A stretch of 64,000 bases of DNA from Bifidobacterium eulemuris. GTDB lineage: Bacteria > Actinomycetota > Actinomycetes > Actinomycetales > Bifidobacteriaceae. The stretch lies in NCBI RefSeq assembly GCF_014898155.1, contig NZ_CP062938.1:496001-560000 (forward strand), read 5' to 3'. The position numbers and the translations under genes are program-made. Positions 27,142-39,087 of this stretch are shown here, piece by piece. The notes below the pieces were generated by a model. The model made no database searches and was not told the DNA's origin. It worked only from the letters and a program-made list of their open reading frames with translations. How positions within the stretch are numbered: the stretch's first letter is position 1; the number at the start of each line of letters is the position of its first letter.

Positions 27142-28515
27142 TCAGCCCAGCAGTGTGGTCCACATGCCTACGAAATCGGGCAGGGTTTTGCGTGTGGTGG
27201 CCACGTTTTTCACCTCGATGCCTGGAATACGCAGGCCCAACATCGCGGCGAAGGTGGCCATACGATGATCGGCGTAGGTTTCCATAACCGCCGCATGCAT
27301 CTCGTCGGGCGAGACCGGTGTGATCTCCAATCCTTGCTCCAGCTCGCGCGCGGTGCCGCCCACGCGGGTGATCTCGTTGACCAGAGCCTCCAAACGGTTG
27401 GTCTCATGACCGCGCAGATGTGCGATGCCGAGCATGCGTGTCGGAGCGTCGGCGAACACGAGAATCGCAGCCAAAGAGGGCGCGATCTCCCCCGCCGCGG
27501 TCAGATCGAAATCTCCCAGACCATGGATCGTACCGGTGGAGGTCACTTCGCAATACCGCACGCCATCTTCCGCGGGGAACGACACCTGAGCGCCCATGCG
27601 CTCGAGATACCCCGGTAGCAGACCACCTGGCTGGGTGGTCTCCTCAGGCCAGTTCGGCACGCGTACCGTGCCTCCGGCGATCAGCGCCGCACCAAGGAAC
27701 GGCGCCGCATTCGACAGATCGGGCTCCACCACCACCGTATCCGGCAGTTGCACGGTTCCGGGAGCGACCTTCCAGACGCGCGTGGCCTCGTCGGCGGACA
27801 CGTCCACGCCGGAGGCGGCCAGATCGGACACCGTCATACGGATATGCGGCAGGCTCGGGGTCTTCTCCCCCGTATGATGCAGCTCCAAACCGCCCGGCAC
27901 ACGCGAACCGACCAACAACAGTCCGGAGATGAATTGCGAGGAGCCGGACGAGTCAATGGACACGGTCCGGGCCGACCGCGCGTCCGCTGTTTCAGCCTCC
28001 GTGGACACGCCACTCGGGGTGATGGTGAACGGCAGACGGCCATGCTCGCCGTGGTAGGTCACCTGTGCGCCCAACTGTTCCAAACCATCCAACACCGGCT
28101 GCATGGGACGCGCATATGCCTGCTCGTCGCCGTCGAAACGCACCGGACCATCCGCGAACAGCGCCAGTCCGGGTACGAAGCGCATCACCGTACCGGCCAG
28201 TCCGCAGAACACGTCGATGTCTCCGTGGAAACGTCCCGTATCGGGCGGGATCACACGCACGGTGGTCGGATCGTCGGCGTCGACCTCGCAGCGCACACCC
28301 AGCGCTTCCAAAGCGGCGATCATCAGATCGGTGTCGCGTGAACGCAGCAGCCCGCGCAGCGTCACCGGACGCGTTCCCAACGCTGCCAGAATGAGATAGC
28401 GGTTCGATAGGGATTTGCTGCCCGGAATGGTGACCGTGGCACGCAAAGGTCGCGTGGCATGCGGTGCCGGCCACAGATCGGCATTGGAGAGGTGGGAGGT
28501 CTCGCTGTTCGTCAT
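27142..28515 (-). CDS. aroA: 3-phosphoshikimate 1-carboxyvinyltransferase (EPSP synthase)
   Basis: 457 residues. It joins shikimate 3-phosphate and phosphoenolpyruvate in aromatic amino acid synthesis. Landmarks are TIPGSKSLSNRYLILAALG near the N terminus (substrate-binding Lys/Ser/Arg), GLAGTVMRFVPGLA near residue 107 and the C-terminal YADHRMATFAAMLGLR block. Class I-like spacing is normal. The gene is transcribed convergently to ackA. A 10-residue N-terminal extension precedes the conserved core; the start at 28515 is the only good one seen. Confidence 0.95.
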   Translation of the reverse strand: MTNSETSHLSNADLWPAPHATRPLRATVTIPGSKSLSNRYLILAALGTRPVTLRGLLRSRDTDLMIAALEALGVRCEVDADDPTTVRVIPPDTGRFHGDIDVFCGLAGTVMRFVPGLALFADGPVRFDGDEQAYARPMQPVLDGLEQLGAQVTYHGEHGRLPFTITPSGVSTEAETADARSARTVSIDSSGSSQFISGLLLVGSRVPGGLELHHTGEKTPSLPHIRMTVSDLAASGVDVSADEATRVWKVAPGTVQLPDTVVVEPDLSNAAPFLGAALIAGGTVRVPNWPEETTQPGGLLPGYLERMGAQVSFPAEDGVRYCEVTSTGTIHGLGDFDLTAAGEIAPSLAAILVFADAPTRMLGIAHLRGHETNRLEALVNEITRVGGTARELEQGLEITPVSPDEMHAAVMETYADHRMATFAAMLGLRIPGIEVKNVATTRKTLPDFVGMWTTLLG

Positions 28516-28554
28516 CTCGCTATGCTCCTCGTCGTCAGGCGGGGGATCCCGTCG

Positions 28555-29484
28555 TCACTCGCTCTGTTCCTGATACTTGTCGCCCAGCAGGGTGCTCAGT
28601 TCCTGCAGCATTTCCATGGGATTCGCATTCTCCACGGCCTGTTGCAGATCGACCTGGAAATCGTTCAACGCTCCATACCCGGCATCGAGATCGGCCAGTT
28701 GATCCGCCAACTCGGCGAGTTCCTGATATTCCGCGCTGGTCGCCGTGGAGAAATCGCCGATCGTTCTCATCTGATTGATGATTTCGGTCATCTGGTCCAG
28801 CGTCTGCACGGTGGTGGACGCATATTCCTGCAGAACCGACGCTTCGGATTGGGTCAAAGTCTCCACGTTCGACCGGCAGTCCGCGATATAGGTCTCATAC
28901 TGTTCATAGTAATCCGAGTCCCATTCGGTGACCGAGGGAGTCGCCACGCATACCGCGGAGGATTGCGCCAGTGTGCCGGCGGAATCGGCGAGCGCGTTCA
29001 TCAGTTTGACGTACTGCTTGGCTTGGCGTTGGAAGTTGGCGTAGGAGCTGGCCACCTCCTGATCGTTCATCGCGCGAAGGTCGGAGAAGTCGTCCACCTG
29101 CTCGTCGAAGGTGCTCACCGTTGAAACCAGTTCCGTGGCGTCGACCGCGGAGGGATCGATCTCGTTGCTGTAGAGGAACGAATACGCGTCGGTGAACGCG
29201 GTTGAGGTCTCCATATAGCTTTCGCTCATCGCGGACGTCTGTTGCGACGCCTGCGCGTAGTGCGTCGCCCGTACCGAGCTGAACGGCCGTGCCACCGCGA
29301 CGACCACTACTACCGCGATTACCACTATGGCCGCGAGCACGGCGATAATCGGCCAGTTCCATGTCCTCTTCGGTAGAGGCCGTGGCGCGACGAGTCGGTC
29401 AAAAGACGCAGGCGTGACGGGATCGGCGAACAACTCCTCGATATCCGCTTCGCTGATCAGCTCATCCTGCTTGCCGTATCGCAC
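28555..29484 (-). CDS. Single-pass membrane protein with coiled-coil outer domain, function unknown
   Basis: 309 residues if the GTG at 29484 is used; it has AGGGAGGG upstream, better than the ATG at 29520. A short acidic cytoplasmic head (about 60 residues) is followed by one membrane segment (WPIIAVLAAIVVIAVVVVVAVA). The outer domain of about 225 residues is rich in Gln, Ala, Ser and Glu with heptad-like helices. No catalytic motif or known family is recognised. It shares its direction with aroA and the polytopic protein upstream. Confidence 0.72.
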   Translation of the reverse strand: MRYGKQDELISEADIEELFADPVTPASFDRLVAPRPLPKRTWNWPIIAVLAAIVVIAVVVVVAVARPFSSVRATHYAQASQQTSAMSESYMETSTAFTDAYSFLYSNEIDPSAVDATELVSTVSTFDEQVDDFSDLRAMNDQEVASSYANFQRQAKQYVKLMNALADSAGTLAQSSAVCVATPSVTEWDSDYYEQYETYIADCRSNVETLTQSEASVLQEYASTTVQTLDQMTEIINQMRTIGDFSTATSAEYQELAELADQLADLDAGYGALNDFQVDLQQAVENANPMEMLQELSTLLGDKYQEQSE

Positions 29485-29615
29485 ATCACCCTCCCTGGCT
29501 CGGCACTCGCGTACGCACATTCCTACAGTGTTTCCCTTGAAAACACGCCGTCATTCACTATAACGCACATCCCCCGGAAACCTCCGGGATGTCGCAGCAT
29601 ATGGATTGCGAACCG

Positions 29616-30788
29616 TCACAGATCGGCGGCGATGCGTGATTCGACCGAGTCGATATCGTCAGGTTCGTTGAGTCCACCCTCCAACGCCTGCGCATGCAGC
29701 AGCTGGGCTTGGACACGGTCGGCCTCGATGGCGGCGATCTGCCGCGAGAACACGATGAACCAGCCGAGGAACAGCATGCCCGCCACCGCTTCGACATTGG
29801 TGAGCGTGTCATGTCCCATAATCATGTTGGCCCACAATCCCGCGCAGACCAGCAAACTCAGGTCGGAGACCACGGCCATCGCCTTCGACAGGCGCGGCGC
29901 CAACCATGGCAGCAGGAGGAACAGCACCAGCATCAGTACGGGCAGTCCTTTGGCGAAGAAGTTGTGAATCGTTTTGTATGGCGTGTATCGGAACGCGCCG
30001 ATGCCGATGAATGCCAGGCCGGAGAGCGTGAGCAGCACCGATAGGATGGCTATGCGCACGCGGAAATGCTTGATCTCCCAAACAGGTTTGCCGTCCGCGT
30101 CGCGGTTGTGGCGCTGATGCCACATACGTTGCAGACGTTCGGTGGTGATGAGTTCGGAAACGGCGAAGTAGCTGACGATGATCACGCAGGTGCCGGCGAG
30201 CATCAATGTGGAGTTGAACATGCGCGCGGCGAAAGTGGTGCTGTCCCCCAGCCGGGAGAAATTCCAGTAGTACCATTCCGGATCGTCGGTGGTCAGTCCG
30301 GCCGTGCATACGCCGGAGATCACGAAAAACGGCAGCAGCGAGGCGATGGTTTTCGCATTCATCAGCTCCGCCTGCACGAAGGTCATATAGCCGACCACGC
30401 CGGAGAATCCCGCGCATGCGGCGGGCAGATAGCCGGCGAACATCGCGACTCCCATCATCTCGTTCACCGCGTTGATCAGCGCGAAGGACGAGAGGAAAAT
30501 TGTCGCCGCGTATACCACGGACAGCGCGAGGATCTCGAACACCCGGCGGATCGGCGTGAACCAGCCGTTCTTCAGACTCCAGGAATGCGATTGGCGCGCG
30601 TATCCGATGCAGAAGGAGACGACGCCGCAAGCCGCGACGATGCCCGAGCACACCATGAACCGGCGTTGCGTGACCTGCCAGATGGCCGGCGCATAGGAGA
30701 GGTAGATGTTCATCGCCGCATAGGAGGCCACCGCGCAGATCAGAAAGGAGATGAGGCCCGCGGTTTCGACGCGCTGATGACGGCCCAT
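29616..30788 (-). CDS. Polytopic membrane protein, function unknown
   Basis: 390 residues from the ATG at 30788, with GGAGGGGA upstream. About ten hydrophobic segments are spread through the protein, separated by short loops. A C-terminal cytoplasmic tail of about 45 residues is rich in Glu, Asp and Ala. No transporter motif, ATPase partner or catalytic residues can be named. The only neighbour on the same strand is the coiled-coil protein at 28555, over 130 bases away. Confidence 0.72.
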   Translation of the reverse strand: MGRHQRVETAGLISFLICAVASYAAMNIYLSYAPAIWQVTQRRFMVCSGIVAACGVVSFCIGYARQSHSWSLKNGWFTPIRRVFEILALSVVYAATIFLSSFALINAVNEMMGVAMFAGYLPAACAGFSGVVGYMTFVQAELMNAKTIASLLPFFVISGVCTAGLTTDDPEWYYWNFSRLGDSTTFAARMFNSTLMLAGTCVIIVSYFAVSELITTERLQRMWHQRHNRDADGKPVWEIKHFRVRIAILSVLLTLSGLAFIGIGAFRYTPYKTIHNFFAKGLPVLMLVLFLLLPWLAPRLSKAMAVVSDLSLLVCAGLWANMIMGHDTLTNVEAVAGMLFLGWFIVFSRQIAAIEADRVQAQLLHAQALEGGLNEPDDIDSVESRIAADL

Positions 30789-30896
30789 ACTTCCCCTCCT
30801 TCCGTATGCGGGTGGTGACGGTCGTCCATTGTACCCGTGTCCTCGTCCAAACATCCGCTACAATGGTTCCTTGTGCTGTACGTGGTGCGGCACGAA

Positions 30897-30970
30897 CGGG
30901 CTGTGGCGCAGTTTGGTAGCGCGCCTGCTTTGGGAGCAGGATGTCGCAGGTTCAAATCCTGTCAGCCCGA
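30897..30970 (+). tRNA. tRNA-Pro (anticodon TGG)
   Basis: 74 bases. Acceptor stem CGGGCTG/CAGCCCG with discriminator A, anticodon stem CCTGC/GCAGG with loop TTTGGGA (anticodon TGG), and T loop TTCAAAT in GCAGG/CCTGT. The 3' CCA is not encoded. Confidence 0.94.
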
Positions 30971-31134
30971 CCGAAAACGCTACTCCCGTATAGGATTAGG
31001 GCTTCTTCATTTTCCGCGCGCACTCCTCCCAGACACGATTCAGACACGATTGCAGTCAAGAACAAGCATCCACCTACGCCTATAGCAAATCACCATAAGT
31101 AGAATGGGTCATAATCGCTGGAGGTGGTGAGCTT

Positions 31135-31374
31135 ATGACTGATGTAATGTTTTCTCCCAAACCCGTCGTCGTACGAGATGATGCCCTCTCCATGTTGGAG
31201 AAAGTGGCGGATATGCGCAACGTCACGGTTGCGGACATGATGGCTGAGTGGGTGAACTCGTATGCTCCCGCTCCCAGCTATAAGGCCACAACCCCTCAGC
31301 CCGGAGACACCGTACTGTCCTCTGAAGATGATTGGACCAATTTCCGTGCCAAGATTCTCGGGAGCAGCGAATGA
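31135..31374 (+). CDS. Antitoxin-like protein (orphaned)
   Basis: 79 residues with GGAGGTGG upstream. It is small and acidic at the C terminus (SSEDDWTNFRAKIL), the region that would wrap a toxin. The stop overlaps the start of a short downstream frame by ATGA, the usual antitoxin-toxin coupling. The exact antitoxin family is not certain. Its position just after tRNA-Pro fits a remnant of an integrated element. Confidence 0.65.
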   Translation: MTDVMFSPKPVVVRDDALSMLEKVADMRNVTVADMMAEWVNSYAPAPSYKATTPQPGDTVLSSEDDWTNFRAKILGSSE

Positions 31375-31442
31375 TAACCGTTGCCTTCTCCAATGAGGGC
31401 CAGCGCGATTTGAAACGATTGGCTCGCTGGAGACCCGCATAG
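31371..31442 (+). pseudogene. Truncated toxin remnant (RelE/ParE-like start)
   Basis: 23 codons starting at the ATG that overlaps the antitoxin stop, reading MITVAFSNEGQRDLKRLARW before a stop. The N terminus resembles the first strand and helix of RelE/ParE-type toxins, which are normally 85-110 residues. The rest is gone and glgX follows 70 bases on in the opposite direction. It therefore cannot be an active toxin. Confidence 0.55.
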
Positions 31443-31511
31443 CACAAAACGGACAAAGCCCCGGACCAAAGCATCGCTCGGTTCGAGGCTTCTTGTATCA
31501 CAACGGCAGAA

Positions 31512-33652
<2,141 letters not shown>

Positions 33653-33653
<1 letters not shown>

Positions 33654-34354
33654 TATTCCAGTATCGCACCTTCCTCGGCCGAGCGCGGCCGTTCGGGAAT
33701 GTTGCGGGTGTCGTATGAAGCGTCGCGCAGCCGTCGTAGGGCTTCGTGTTGGATGGCGATCATACCATTGGATGAGGTGACGCGTGTGACGAGCAGCTCC
33801 TGCCAGCTCACCCAGGACGATTCCACGTATTCGTCGCCGTCGAAATGCCGTTCCTCCTGACGCCATGCGCCCAGATGGAGCACCATGATGTGGGCCAGTT
33901 CGTCGGCCATGCCTTCGGACGAGTAGAACGCGCCCACGCGGTCGACGCGCAGTTCGCGCTCGTCCGGTACCACGCCGGTCTCTTCTGCGAGTTCGCGCAT
34001 CGCCGCGGCCATCGGATCCTCGTCGCCGTCCATCAGTCCCGCGGGCAGTCCGTAGGCGAACAGGTCGCTGCCCGCGCGGTATTCGCGTTCGAGCAGATAG
34101 CGGTCGGTGGCGAGGTCATGCACCAGCAGGACCACGCAGGGCGCGTGCCGCATCACCTGACGGCGGATCGTATGACGTTCGCCGCGCCGGTCGGTCAATG
34201 CGATGGTCATATCGTCGATGCGGAACACGGCGCCGCGGTAGACAGTTTCGCTGGATTCCACCACCGCGGGAATCGTCATGTCGATGCCGTCGAGCACTCC
34301 CCCGCCGGCCGTCCGTTCCGCACGGTTGGGGTCGTCGTTCGTCGCTGTCGTCAT
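33653..34354 (-). CDS. NUDIX hydrolase, ADP-ribose pyrophosphatase-like
   Basis: 233 residues. The NUDIX box runs from GLMDGDEDP to RELAEETGV (about residues 114-136) and fits the Gx5Ex7REUxEExGU pattern. The N-terminal region and the preceding YGLPAGLMDG are typical of ADP-ribose or nucleotide-sugar pyrophosphatases. It is translationally coupled to glgX, which could link sugar-nucleotide turnover with glycogen use, though this is inference. Confidence 0.88.
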
Positions 34355-34375
34355 GATTCCTCCTTTTCCCGGTCT

Positions 34376-35287
34376 CTAGCCCAGCGCGCCGCCGTCCGTA
34401 GTGATGACGCGGGTCCACGGGTCGGTGTTGTCCCGCAGCCAGTTGGTTTCGATTCGCTCCCCCGTCGCCTGTGCGACGGCCGCGGGCACGTCTTCGATCG
34501 CGTAATGGAACCACATCGATTCGATGGCCGCATGCGGGGTGTTGATGAACATCGGACGCACGCCCTCGTCACCCCGCCCCAAGGCGACGCCCCTCCCGCG
34601 CATGCGGGCCTCGTAGCGCGCCTGTTCGATGGCGTCGGTGACCGGATGGTGACGAAGGTCGCTGGTCACGTACACGTCCACGCCCGAAGCGCGCACCTCG
34701 TCGAACAGCGAGTCGCCGGAGCCGGGCAGCACGGCCACGGTGTTCACGGGCGCATCGTCATCGCCGCAGATTTGGATGCCGTAGGCGGTACGCATGGGCA
34801 GCGCGTCGAACACCCGTTGCGCGAAATCATGCAGCGTCGTCGGTTCAGGCAGGCGGCCGATGCGCCCCAACCCGACCGGATGTTCGGCCGCCGGATCGTC
34901 GATGGGCGTCAACGGACGCTGATCGACCAGACCGAACAGGTCGGCGGCGGCCTGTCCCACGCCGCGATGGGCGGCATCGGCGTTGGTGTGCCCCACCCAC
35001 AGCGCGCAGCCGTTGGTGTTCAGCGTACGTACGATCTCGCCGCGGAATCCCAGTCCTGACACCTCATGCACCGAACGGAAGAACAGCGGATGGTGGGTGA
35101 TCAGCAGGTCGGCCCGCCAGTCGACGGCCTGCTCGACGATGGCCCAAGTGGGGTCGGCGGCGAACGCGACGCGACGCACCTCGCGCGTCAGATCGCCCAC
35201 AATCAGGCCGGGCTCGTCCCATTCCTCGGCGTAACGCAATGGGTAGAGCGTTTCCAGCACATCGACGACTTGCTTGAGATTCGGCAT
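34376..35287 (-). CDS. Nif3-like dinuclear metal centre protein
   Basis: 303 residues from the ATG at 35287 (MPNLKQVVDVLETLYPLRYAEEWDEPGLIVGD, numbering from there). Metal ligands are seen in LLITHHPLFFRSV (residues 65-77) and near the C terminus in the HHPVTDAIEQ block. The family (YbgI/NIF3, DUF34) is widely conserved, binds two metal ions and has no firmly assigned reaction, although GTP cyclohydrolase-like activity is reported for some members. GGAGGA lies upstream of the start. Confidence 0.9.
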   Translation of the reverse strand: MPNLKQVVDVLETLYPLRYAEEWDEPGLIVGDLTREVRRVAFAADPTWAIVEQAVDWRADLLITHHPLFFRSVHEVSGLGFRGEIVRTLNTNGCALWVGHTNADAAHRGVGQAAADLFGLVDQRPLTPIDDPAAEHPVGLGRIGRLPEPTTLHDFAQRVFDALPMRTAYGIQICGDDDAPVNTVAVLPGSGDSLFDEVRASGVDVYVTSDLRHHPVTDAIEQARYEARMRGRGVALGRGDEGVRPMFINTPHAAIESMWFHYAIEDVPAAVAQATGERIETNWLRDNTDPWTRVITTDGGALG

Positions 35288-35368
35288 ATGTCCTCCTTCT
35301 CGAGTGTGCGTATGTCGCCTGTGGCGGGCGGGCCCATCCTTAGGTCCGCCCGCCATAGGCGACGATCG

Positions 35369-38236
35369 TCAGTGCGCGGCGAGCTGCCAGTCGGCGCCGA
35401 CGCCCGTCGAAACGTCCAATGGCACCGACAGTTCCACCGCATGTTCCATCGCGTCGCTGATCAGGCGGGAGACCTGTTCGCTTTCCCCGGGGGCGATCTC
35501 CACCACAAGTTCGTCGTGGATCTGCAGGATGACGCGGCTGGCGAGGTTGTGCTCATGCAAGGCGTGGTCGGCGCGGATCATGGCGATTTTCATGATGTCC
35601 GCGGCGGAGCCTTGGATGGGCGCGTTCAGGGCGGCGCGCTCGGCGGCCTCGCGAGCGTTGCGGTTCAGGGCGGTCAGCGCGGGGAAATAGCGCCTGCGGC
35701 CGAACATCGTCTCCGTATAGCCTTTGTCGCGCGCGGTCTCCACTAGGGATTCCAGATAGTCGTGCACTTTGCCGAAGGTCGCGAAATACTTCTCCTTCAG
35801 CACGTCCGCCTCGCTGGGGCGGATGTGCAGCTGCTGGGAGAGGCCGTAGGTGCTCAGACCGTAGGCCAGACCGTAACTCATCGCCTTCACGTGGCTGCGC
35901 TGGTCGGCGGTGATCGATTCCATCGGCACCGCGTAGACGAGGCTGGCCACGTACTTGTGGAAGTCCGCGCCGGATCTGAACGCCTCGATCAGCGCCTCGT
36001 CGCCGGAAAGATGCGCCATGATGCGCAGCTCGACCTGCGAATAGTCGCAGCTCATCAGCGATTCGTAGCCTTCGCCGGGTACGAAGGCGGAACGGATTTC
36101 ACGGCCTGCGGCGTTGCGGTTGGGGATGTTCTGCAGATTCGGATCCACGGAGCTCAACCGGCCCGTCGCGGCCACGGTCTGTTCGAAAGTGGTGTGGATA
36201 CGTCCGTCCTTGCGGTTCGTCGCGTCGATCAGCGTGGCGACGATCTGCTTGAGCTTGTTGGTTTCGCGATGCCGCAGCAGCGCGCCGAGGAATCCGCTGG
36301 CCCGTTCGTCGCCTTCGCTTGCGGATTTGACGTACAGTTCCTGCAGTACGGCCGCGTTGGTCGTGTACGAGCCGGATTTGGTGCGTTTGGTGGGCTTCAA
36401 GTCCAAATCCTCGTACAGCACCTTCGCCAGCTGTTTGGGGCTTTGCAGATTCACCCGTGTGCCGGCGCAGTCCCACGCGATCTCCTGCGCCTGATTCGCT
36501 TCGGCCGAGAACTGCTCGTGCATGCCGGTCAGGCGGGCGGTATCGACGGTGGCGCCGAGTTCCTCCATACGCTGCAGCACACGAGAGACGGGAATCTCCA
36601 ACGCCTCCATCAGCCCGTACTGCTCGCGCTCGTCCAAACGAGGAGCCAAGGTGGCCGCCAGGTCGCGTACCAGCGCGAGATGGGTGAGCAGACGATCGTC
36701 GGAATGCGACTCGTCCGTGCTTGGATCATCGCCGAAATCCAACTCGCCTTGGGTGGCCTCCTCGTGCTGCTCCACGGTGAAGTCGAGGAAGCGCGCGGCG
36801 GCATGTTCCAGCGTGTCGGCGTGGAAGTCGGGAACGATGAGATATCCGGCGAGTTTGGTGTCCAACAGCGGGTCGTCAAGAGTCAGTCCCGCCGCATGCA
36901 GCAGATGCAGCTGCTCTTTGAAGCCGTGCACCACTGTGCGGGCGTGCGTCGCGTCGAGCAGGTGCTGGATATGGACGCGCAGCTCGCCATCGCAGGGCAA
37001 ATCGATGATCGCGGCCTGGTCGCCGCGCATCAGCAGCAGTGTTTCAGCCGTGACGTCACCGGGCTTCGCCGTGCCTTCGACATGCAGCGTCCACGAATCC
37101 TCCAACGCGCCGTCGCAACGGGCGGACAGGTCGGGGACTCCCAGACGGTCGATATCCACGGATTCTGCGGCGTCGGGGTCGACCGGAGCCGTCGCGTCGA
37201 TGCCGCGGGCGCTCGCCCATGCGTCGAATTCGGCGGTCGTGGACACGCGCGTGCCTTGCGGCAGCTTCGGGCCATCGTCGGATTCGGCCGCGGGCGCGGC
37301 GGAAACGGATGACGAGGAGATTCCACCATTGAAGGTTCTCAGCACCTTGTTTTTGGTGCGGATGCCGAACTGCATCTCTTTGAACAGCGATTCCACCTGC
37401 GCGGCATCGACGGAACCGAAAGACAGGTCGTCGATGGTCAGCCCCAGATCGATGTCGCGTACCAGCGCGTTCACCTTGCGGTTGAGCAGCACCTGATCGA
37501 GGTGGCCGCGCAGGGCCTCGCCCTTCTTGCCGCCGATCTCGTCGGCGTGCGCGACGATCTCGTCCAGGGAGCCGTATTGGTTGATCCATTTGGCCGCGAA
37601 CCCGTCGCCCACACCCGGCACTCCGGGGATGTTGTCGGCGGTTTCGCCGCGTAGCGCCGCCAGATCGGGATACTGCTGCGGCGTCACCTTGTATTTCTCC
37701 ATCACGGCCTCGGGCGTCATGCGCTTGAGGTCTTTGAAATGATGGCCGGGATACAGCACGGTGATATGCTCGTCGACCAGCTGGAAGGCGTCGCGGTCGC
37801 CGGAGAGCACCAGCGTGCGGTATCCGGATCGCTCACCCATCGTGGCGAGCGTGCCGATCACGTCATCGCCCTCATAGCCGGGACGTTCGATATAGGTGAC
37901 GCCCAACGCGGTGAGCATGCGTTGGATCAGCGGCAGCTGGCTGAGCAGTTCCTCGGGAGCGGCCTCGCGCGTGCCTTTGTATTGGGGCAGCATGTCGTTG
38001 CGGAACGTGCCGCCCTTCACATCGAAGGCGACGGCCAGATGGTCGGGCTTTTCGGCCTCGACCACCTGGGAGAGCATGGTCGCGAAACCCCATACCGCAT
38101 TGGTCGGCTGGCCCGCGTCGGTGGTGAAGTTCTCCGCAGGCAGACCGTAGAAGGCGCGGAATGCCAGGGAATGACCGTCTACGACAAGCAGCGTGCCCCG
38201 GTATTCGCCGTCGGGGATCGTCAAATCAGCGCTCAT
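35369..38236 (-). CDS. polA: DNA polymerase I
   Basis: 955 residues. The 5'-3' exonuclease domain spans about residues 10-300 (VVDGHSLAFRAFYGLPAENF, YEGDDVIGTLA). The middle 3'-5' exonuclease-like domain has no DxE metal-binding motif, so proofreading is probably lost, as in many actinobacterial PolA proteins. The polymerase domain covers residues 560-955 with SCDYSQVELRIMAHLSGD (motif A), the O-helix RSHVKAMSYGLAYGLS (motif B) and LQIHDELVVE (motif C). Its start overlaps the end of the ANTAR regulator gene by 11 bases. Confidence 0.96.
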   Translation of the reverse strand: MSADLTIPDGEYRGTLLVVDGHSLAFRAFYGLPAENFTTDAGQPTNAVWGFATMLSQVVEAEKPDHLAVAFDVKGGTFRNDMLPQYKGTREAAPEELLSQLPLIQRMLTALGVTYIERPGYEGDDVIGTLATMGERSGYRTLVLSGDRDAFQLVDEHITVLYPGHHFKDLKRMTPEAVMEKYKVTPQQYPDLAALRGETADNIPGVPGVGDGFAAKWINQYGSLDEIVAHADEIGGKKGEALRGHLDQVLLNRKVNALVRDIDLGLTIDDLSFGSVDAAQVESLFKEMQFGIRTKNKVLRTFNGGISSSSVSAAPAAESDDGPKLPQGTRVSTTAEFDAWASARGIDATAPVDPDAAESVDIDRLGVPDLSARCDGALEDSWTLHVEGTAKPGDVTAETLLLMRGDQAAIIDLPCDGELRVHIQHLLDATHARTVVHGFKEQLHLLHAAGLTLDDPLLDTKLAGYLIVPDFHADTLEHAAARFLDFTVEQHEEATQGELDFGDDPSTDESHSDDRLLTHLALVRDLAATLAPRLDEREQYGLMEALEIPVSRVLQRMEELGATVDTARLTGMHEQFSAEANQAQEIAWDCAGTRVNLQSPKQLAKVLYEDLDLKPTKRTKSGSYTTNAAVLQELYVKSASEGDERASGFLGALLRHRETNKLKQIVATLIDATNRKDGRIHTTFEQTVAATGRLSSVDPNLQNIPNRNAAGREIRSAFVPGEGYESLMSCDYSQVELRIMAHLSGDEALIEAFRSGADFHKYVASLVYAVPMESITADQRSHVKAMSYGLAYGLSTYGLSQQLHIRPSEADVLKEKYFATFGKVHDYLESLVETARDKGYTETMFGRRRYFPALTALNRNAREAAERAALNAPIQGSAADIMKIAMIRADHALHEHNLASRVILQIHDELVVEIAPGESEQVSRLISDAMEHAVELSVPLDVSTGVGADWQLAAH

Positions 38237-39005
38237 CCTCGTCTGCCGGCTTGGGATCGCCGTACTTGGCGATGATGGCCTGGGCGAGACGCTTCTTCGG
38301 GATGCGCTGGTCCATGGAGGTCTTCTGAATCCAACGGAAAGCGCCCTGCTCGGAGAAGTCGGCCTTGTCCATCAGCAGGCCCTTGGCACGGTCGACGAGC
38401 TTGCGCTCCTCCAGCGTGTCCTCGGCCTTCTTCAGTTTCTCCTCGACCTCGCGCAGCTGCTGCTCGGCCTCCTTGAGCTGGCGTTCCCCGCGCTCGACGT
38501 TGTCGAGCAGGTCGTTGATCTCGGCGAAGCGGCCGATGGCGACCTCCATGGCGGGAAGCAGCTTGGATTCCTCATACGGCTTGGTCACGTAGGCCATGGC
38601 GCCGGCGCCGGTGGCCTTCTTCACCAGATCGGTCTGGGAGAACGCGGTCAGCATCACCACGGGGGCGATGTTCTCGTCGCAGATCACGCCTGCGGCGGCG
38701 ATACCGTCCATACGGGGCATCTTCACATCCATGCACACCACATCCGGGCGGAATTTGCGCGTCAGTTCGACGGCCTCCTCACCGTTGGCGGCCTGGCCGA
38801 CGACCTCGTAGCCGTTGTCCTCGAGCATGGCGACCAAATCCATACGGTTCACGGCCTCATCCTCGGCCACCACCACGGTATGAGCGCCGCTGCCGGTTGC
38901 GACGACAGGCTCGTTCTCCTGACGAGCGGCCTCCTGAAGCTCCTCGCTGGTCAACACCTCGTCCAGTGCCATATTCGCGTCGTCAGACTTCTTCCCTGCG
39001 GTCAT
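38226..39005 (-). CDS. Response regulator with ANTAR RNA-binding domain
   Basis: 259 residues. After a 40-residue acidic leader, the receiver domain contains VVVAEDEAVNR, VVCMDVKMPRMDG (phospho-acceptor Asp), a Thr in VMLTAFS and Lys in YVTKPYEES. A coiled coil (about residues 165-200) joins it to a C-terminal ANTAR domain (ERKLVDRAKGLLMDKADFSEQGAFRWI), which binds RNA hairpins to relieve transcription termination. It resembles the PdtaR type of actinobacteria. No cognate histidine kinase is adjacent. Confidence 0.94.
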   Translation of the reverse strand: MTAGKKSDDANMALDEVLTSEELQEAARQENEPVVATGSGAHTVVVAEDEAVNRMDLVAMLEDNGYEVVGQAANGEEAVELTRKFRPDVVCMDVKMPRMDGIAAAGVICDENIAPVVMLTAFSQTDLVKKATGAGAMAYVTKPYEESKLLPAMEVAIGRFAEINDLLDNVERGERQLKEAEQQLREVEEKLKKAEDTLEERKLVDRAKGLLMDKADFSEQGAFRWIQKTSMDQRIPKKRLAQAIIAKYGDPKPADEDER

Positions 39006-39087
39006 ACCTTACCCTTTCCAAATCAGTACTTGCATGATGATACCAACTGTGCTGTACTCGCCGTCTCTGTGTCGCGAGCGAACGGAG

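Noticed and set aside
35762..37312. 516-codon plus-strand frame opposite polA
   Set aside because: Antisense shadow of polA; composition is unlike a folded protein.
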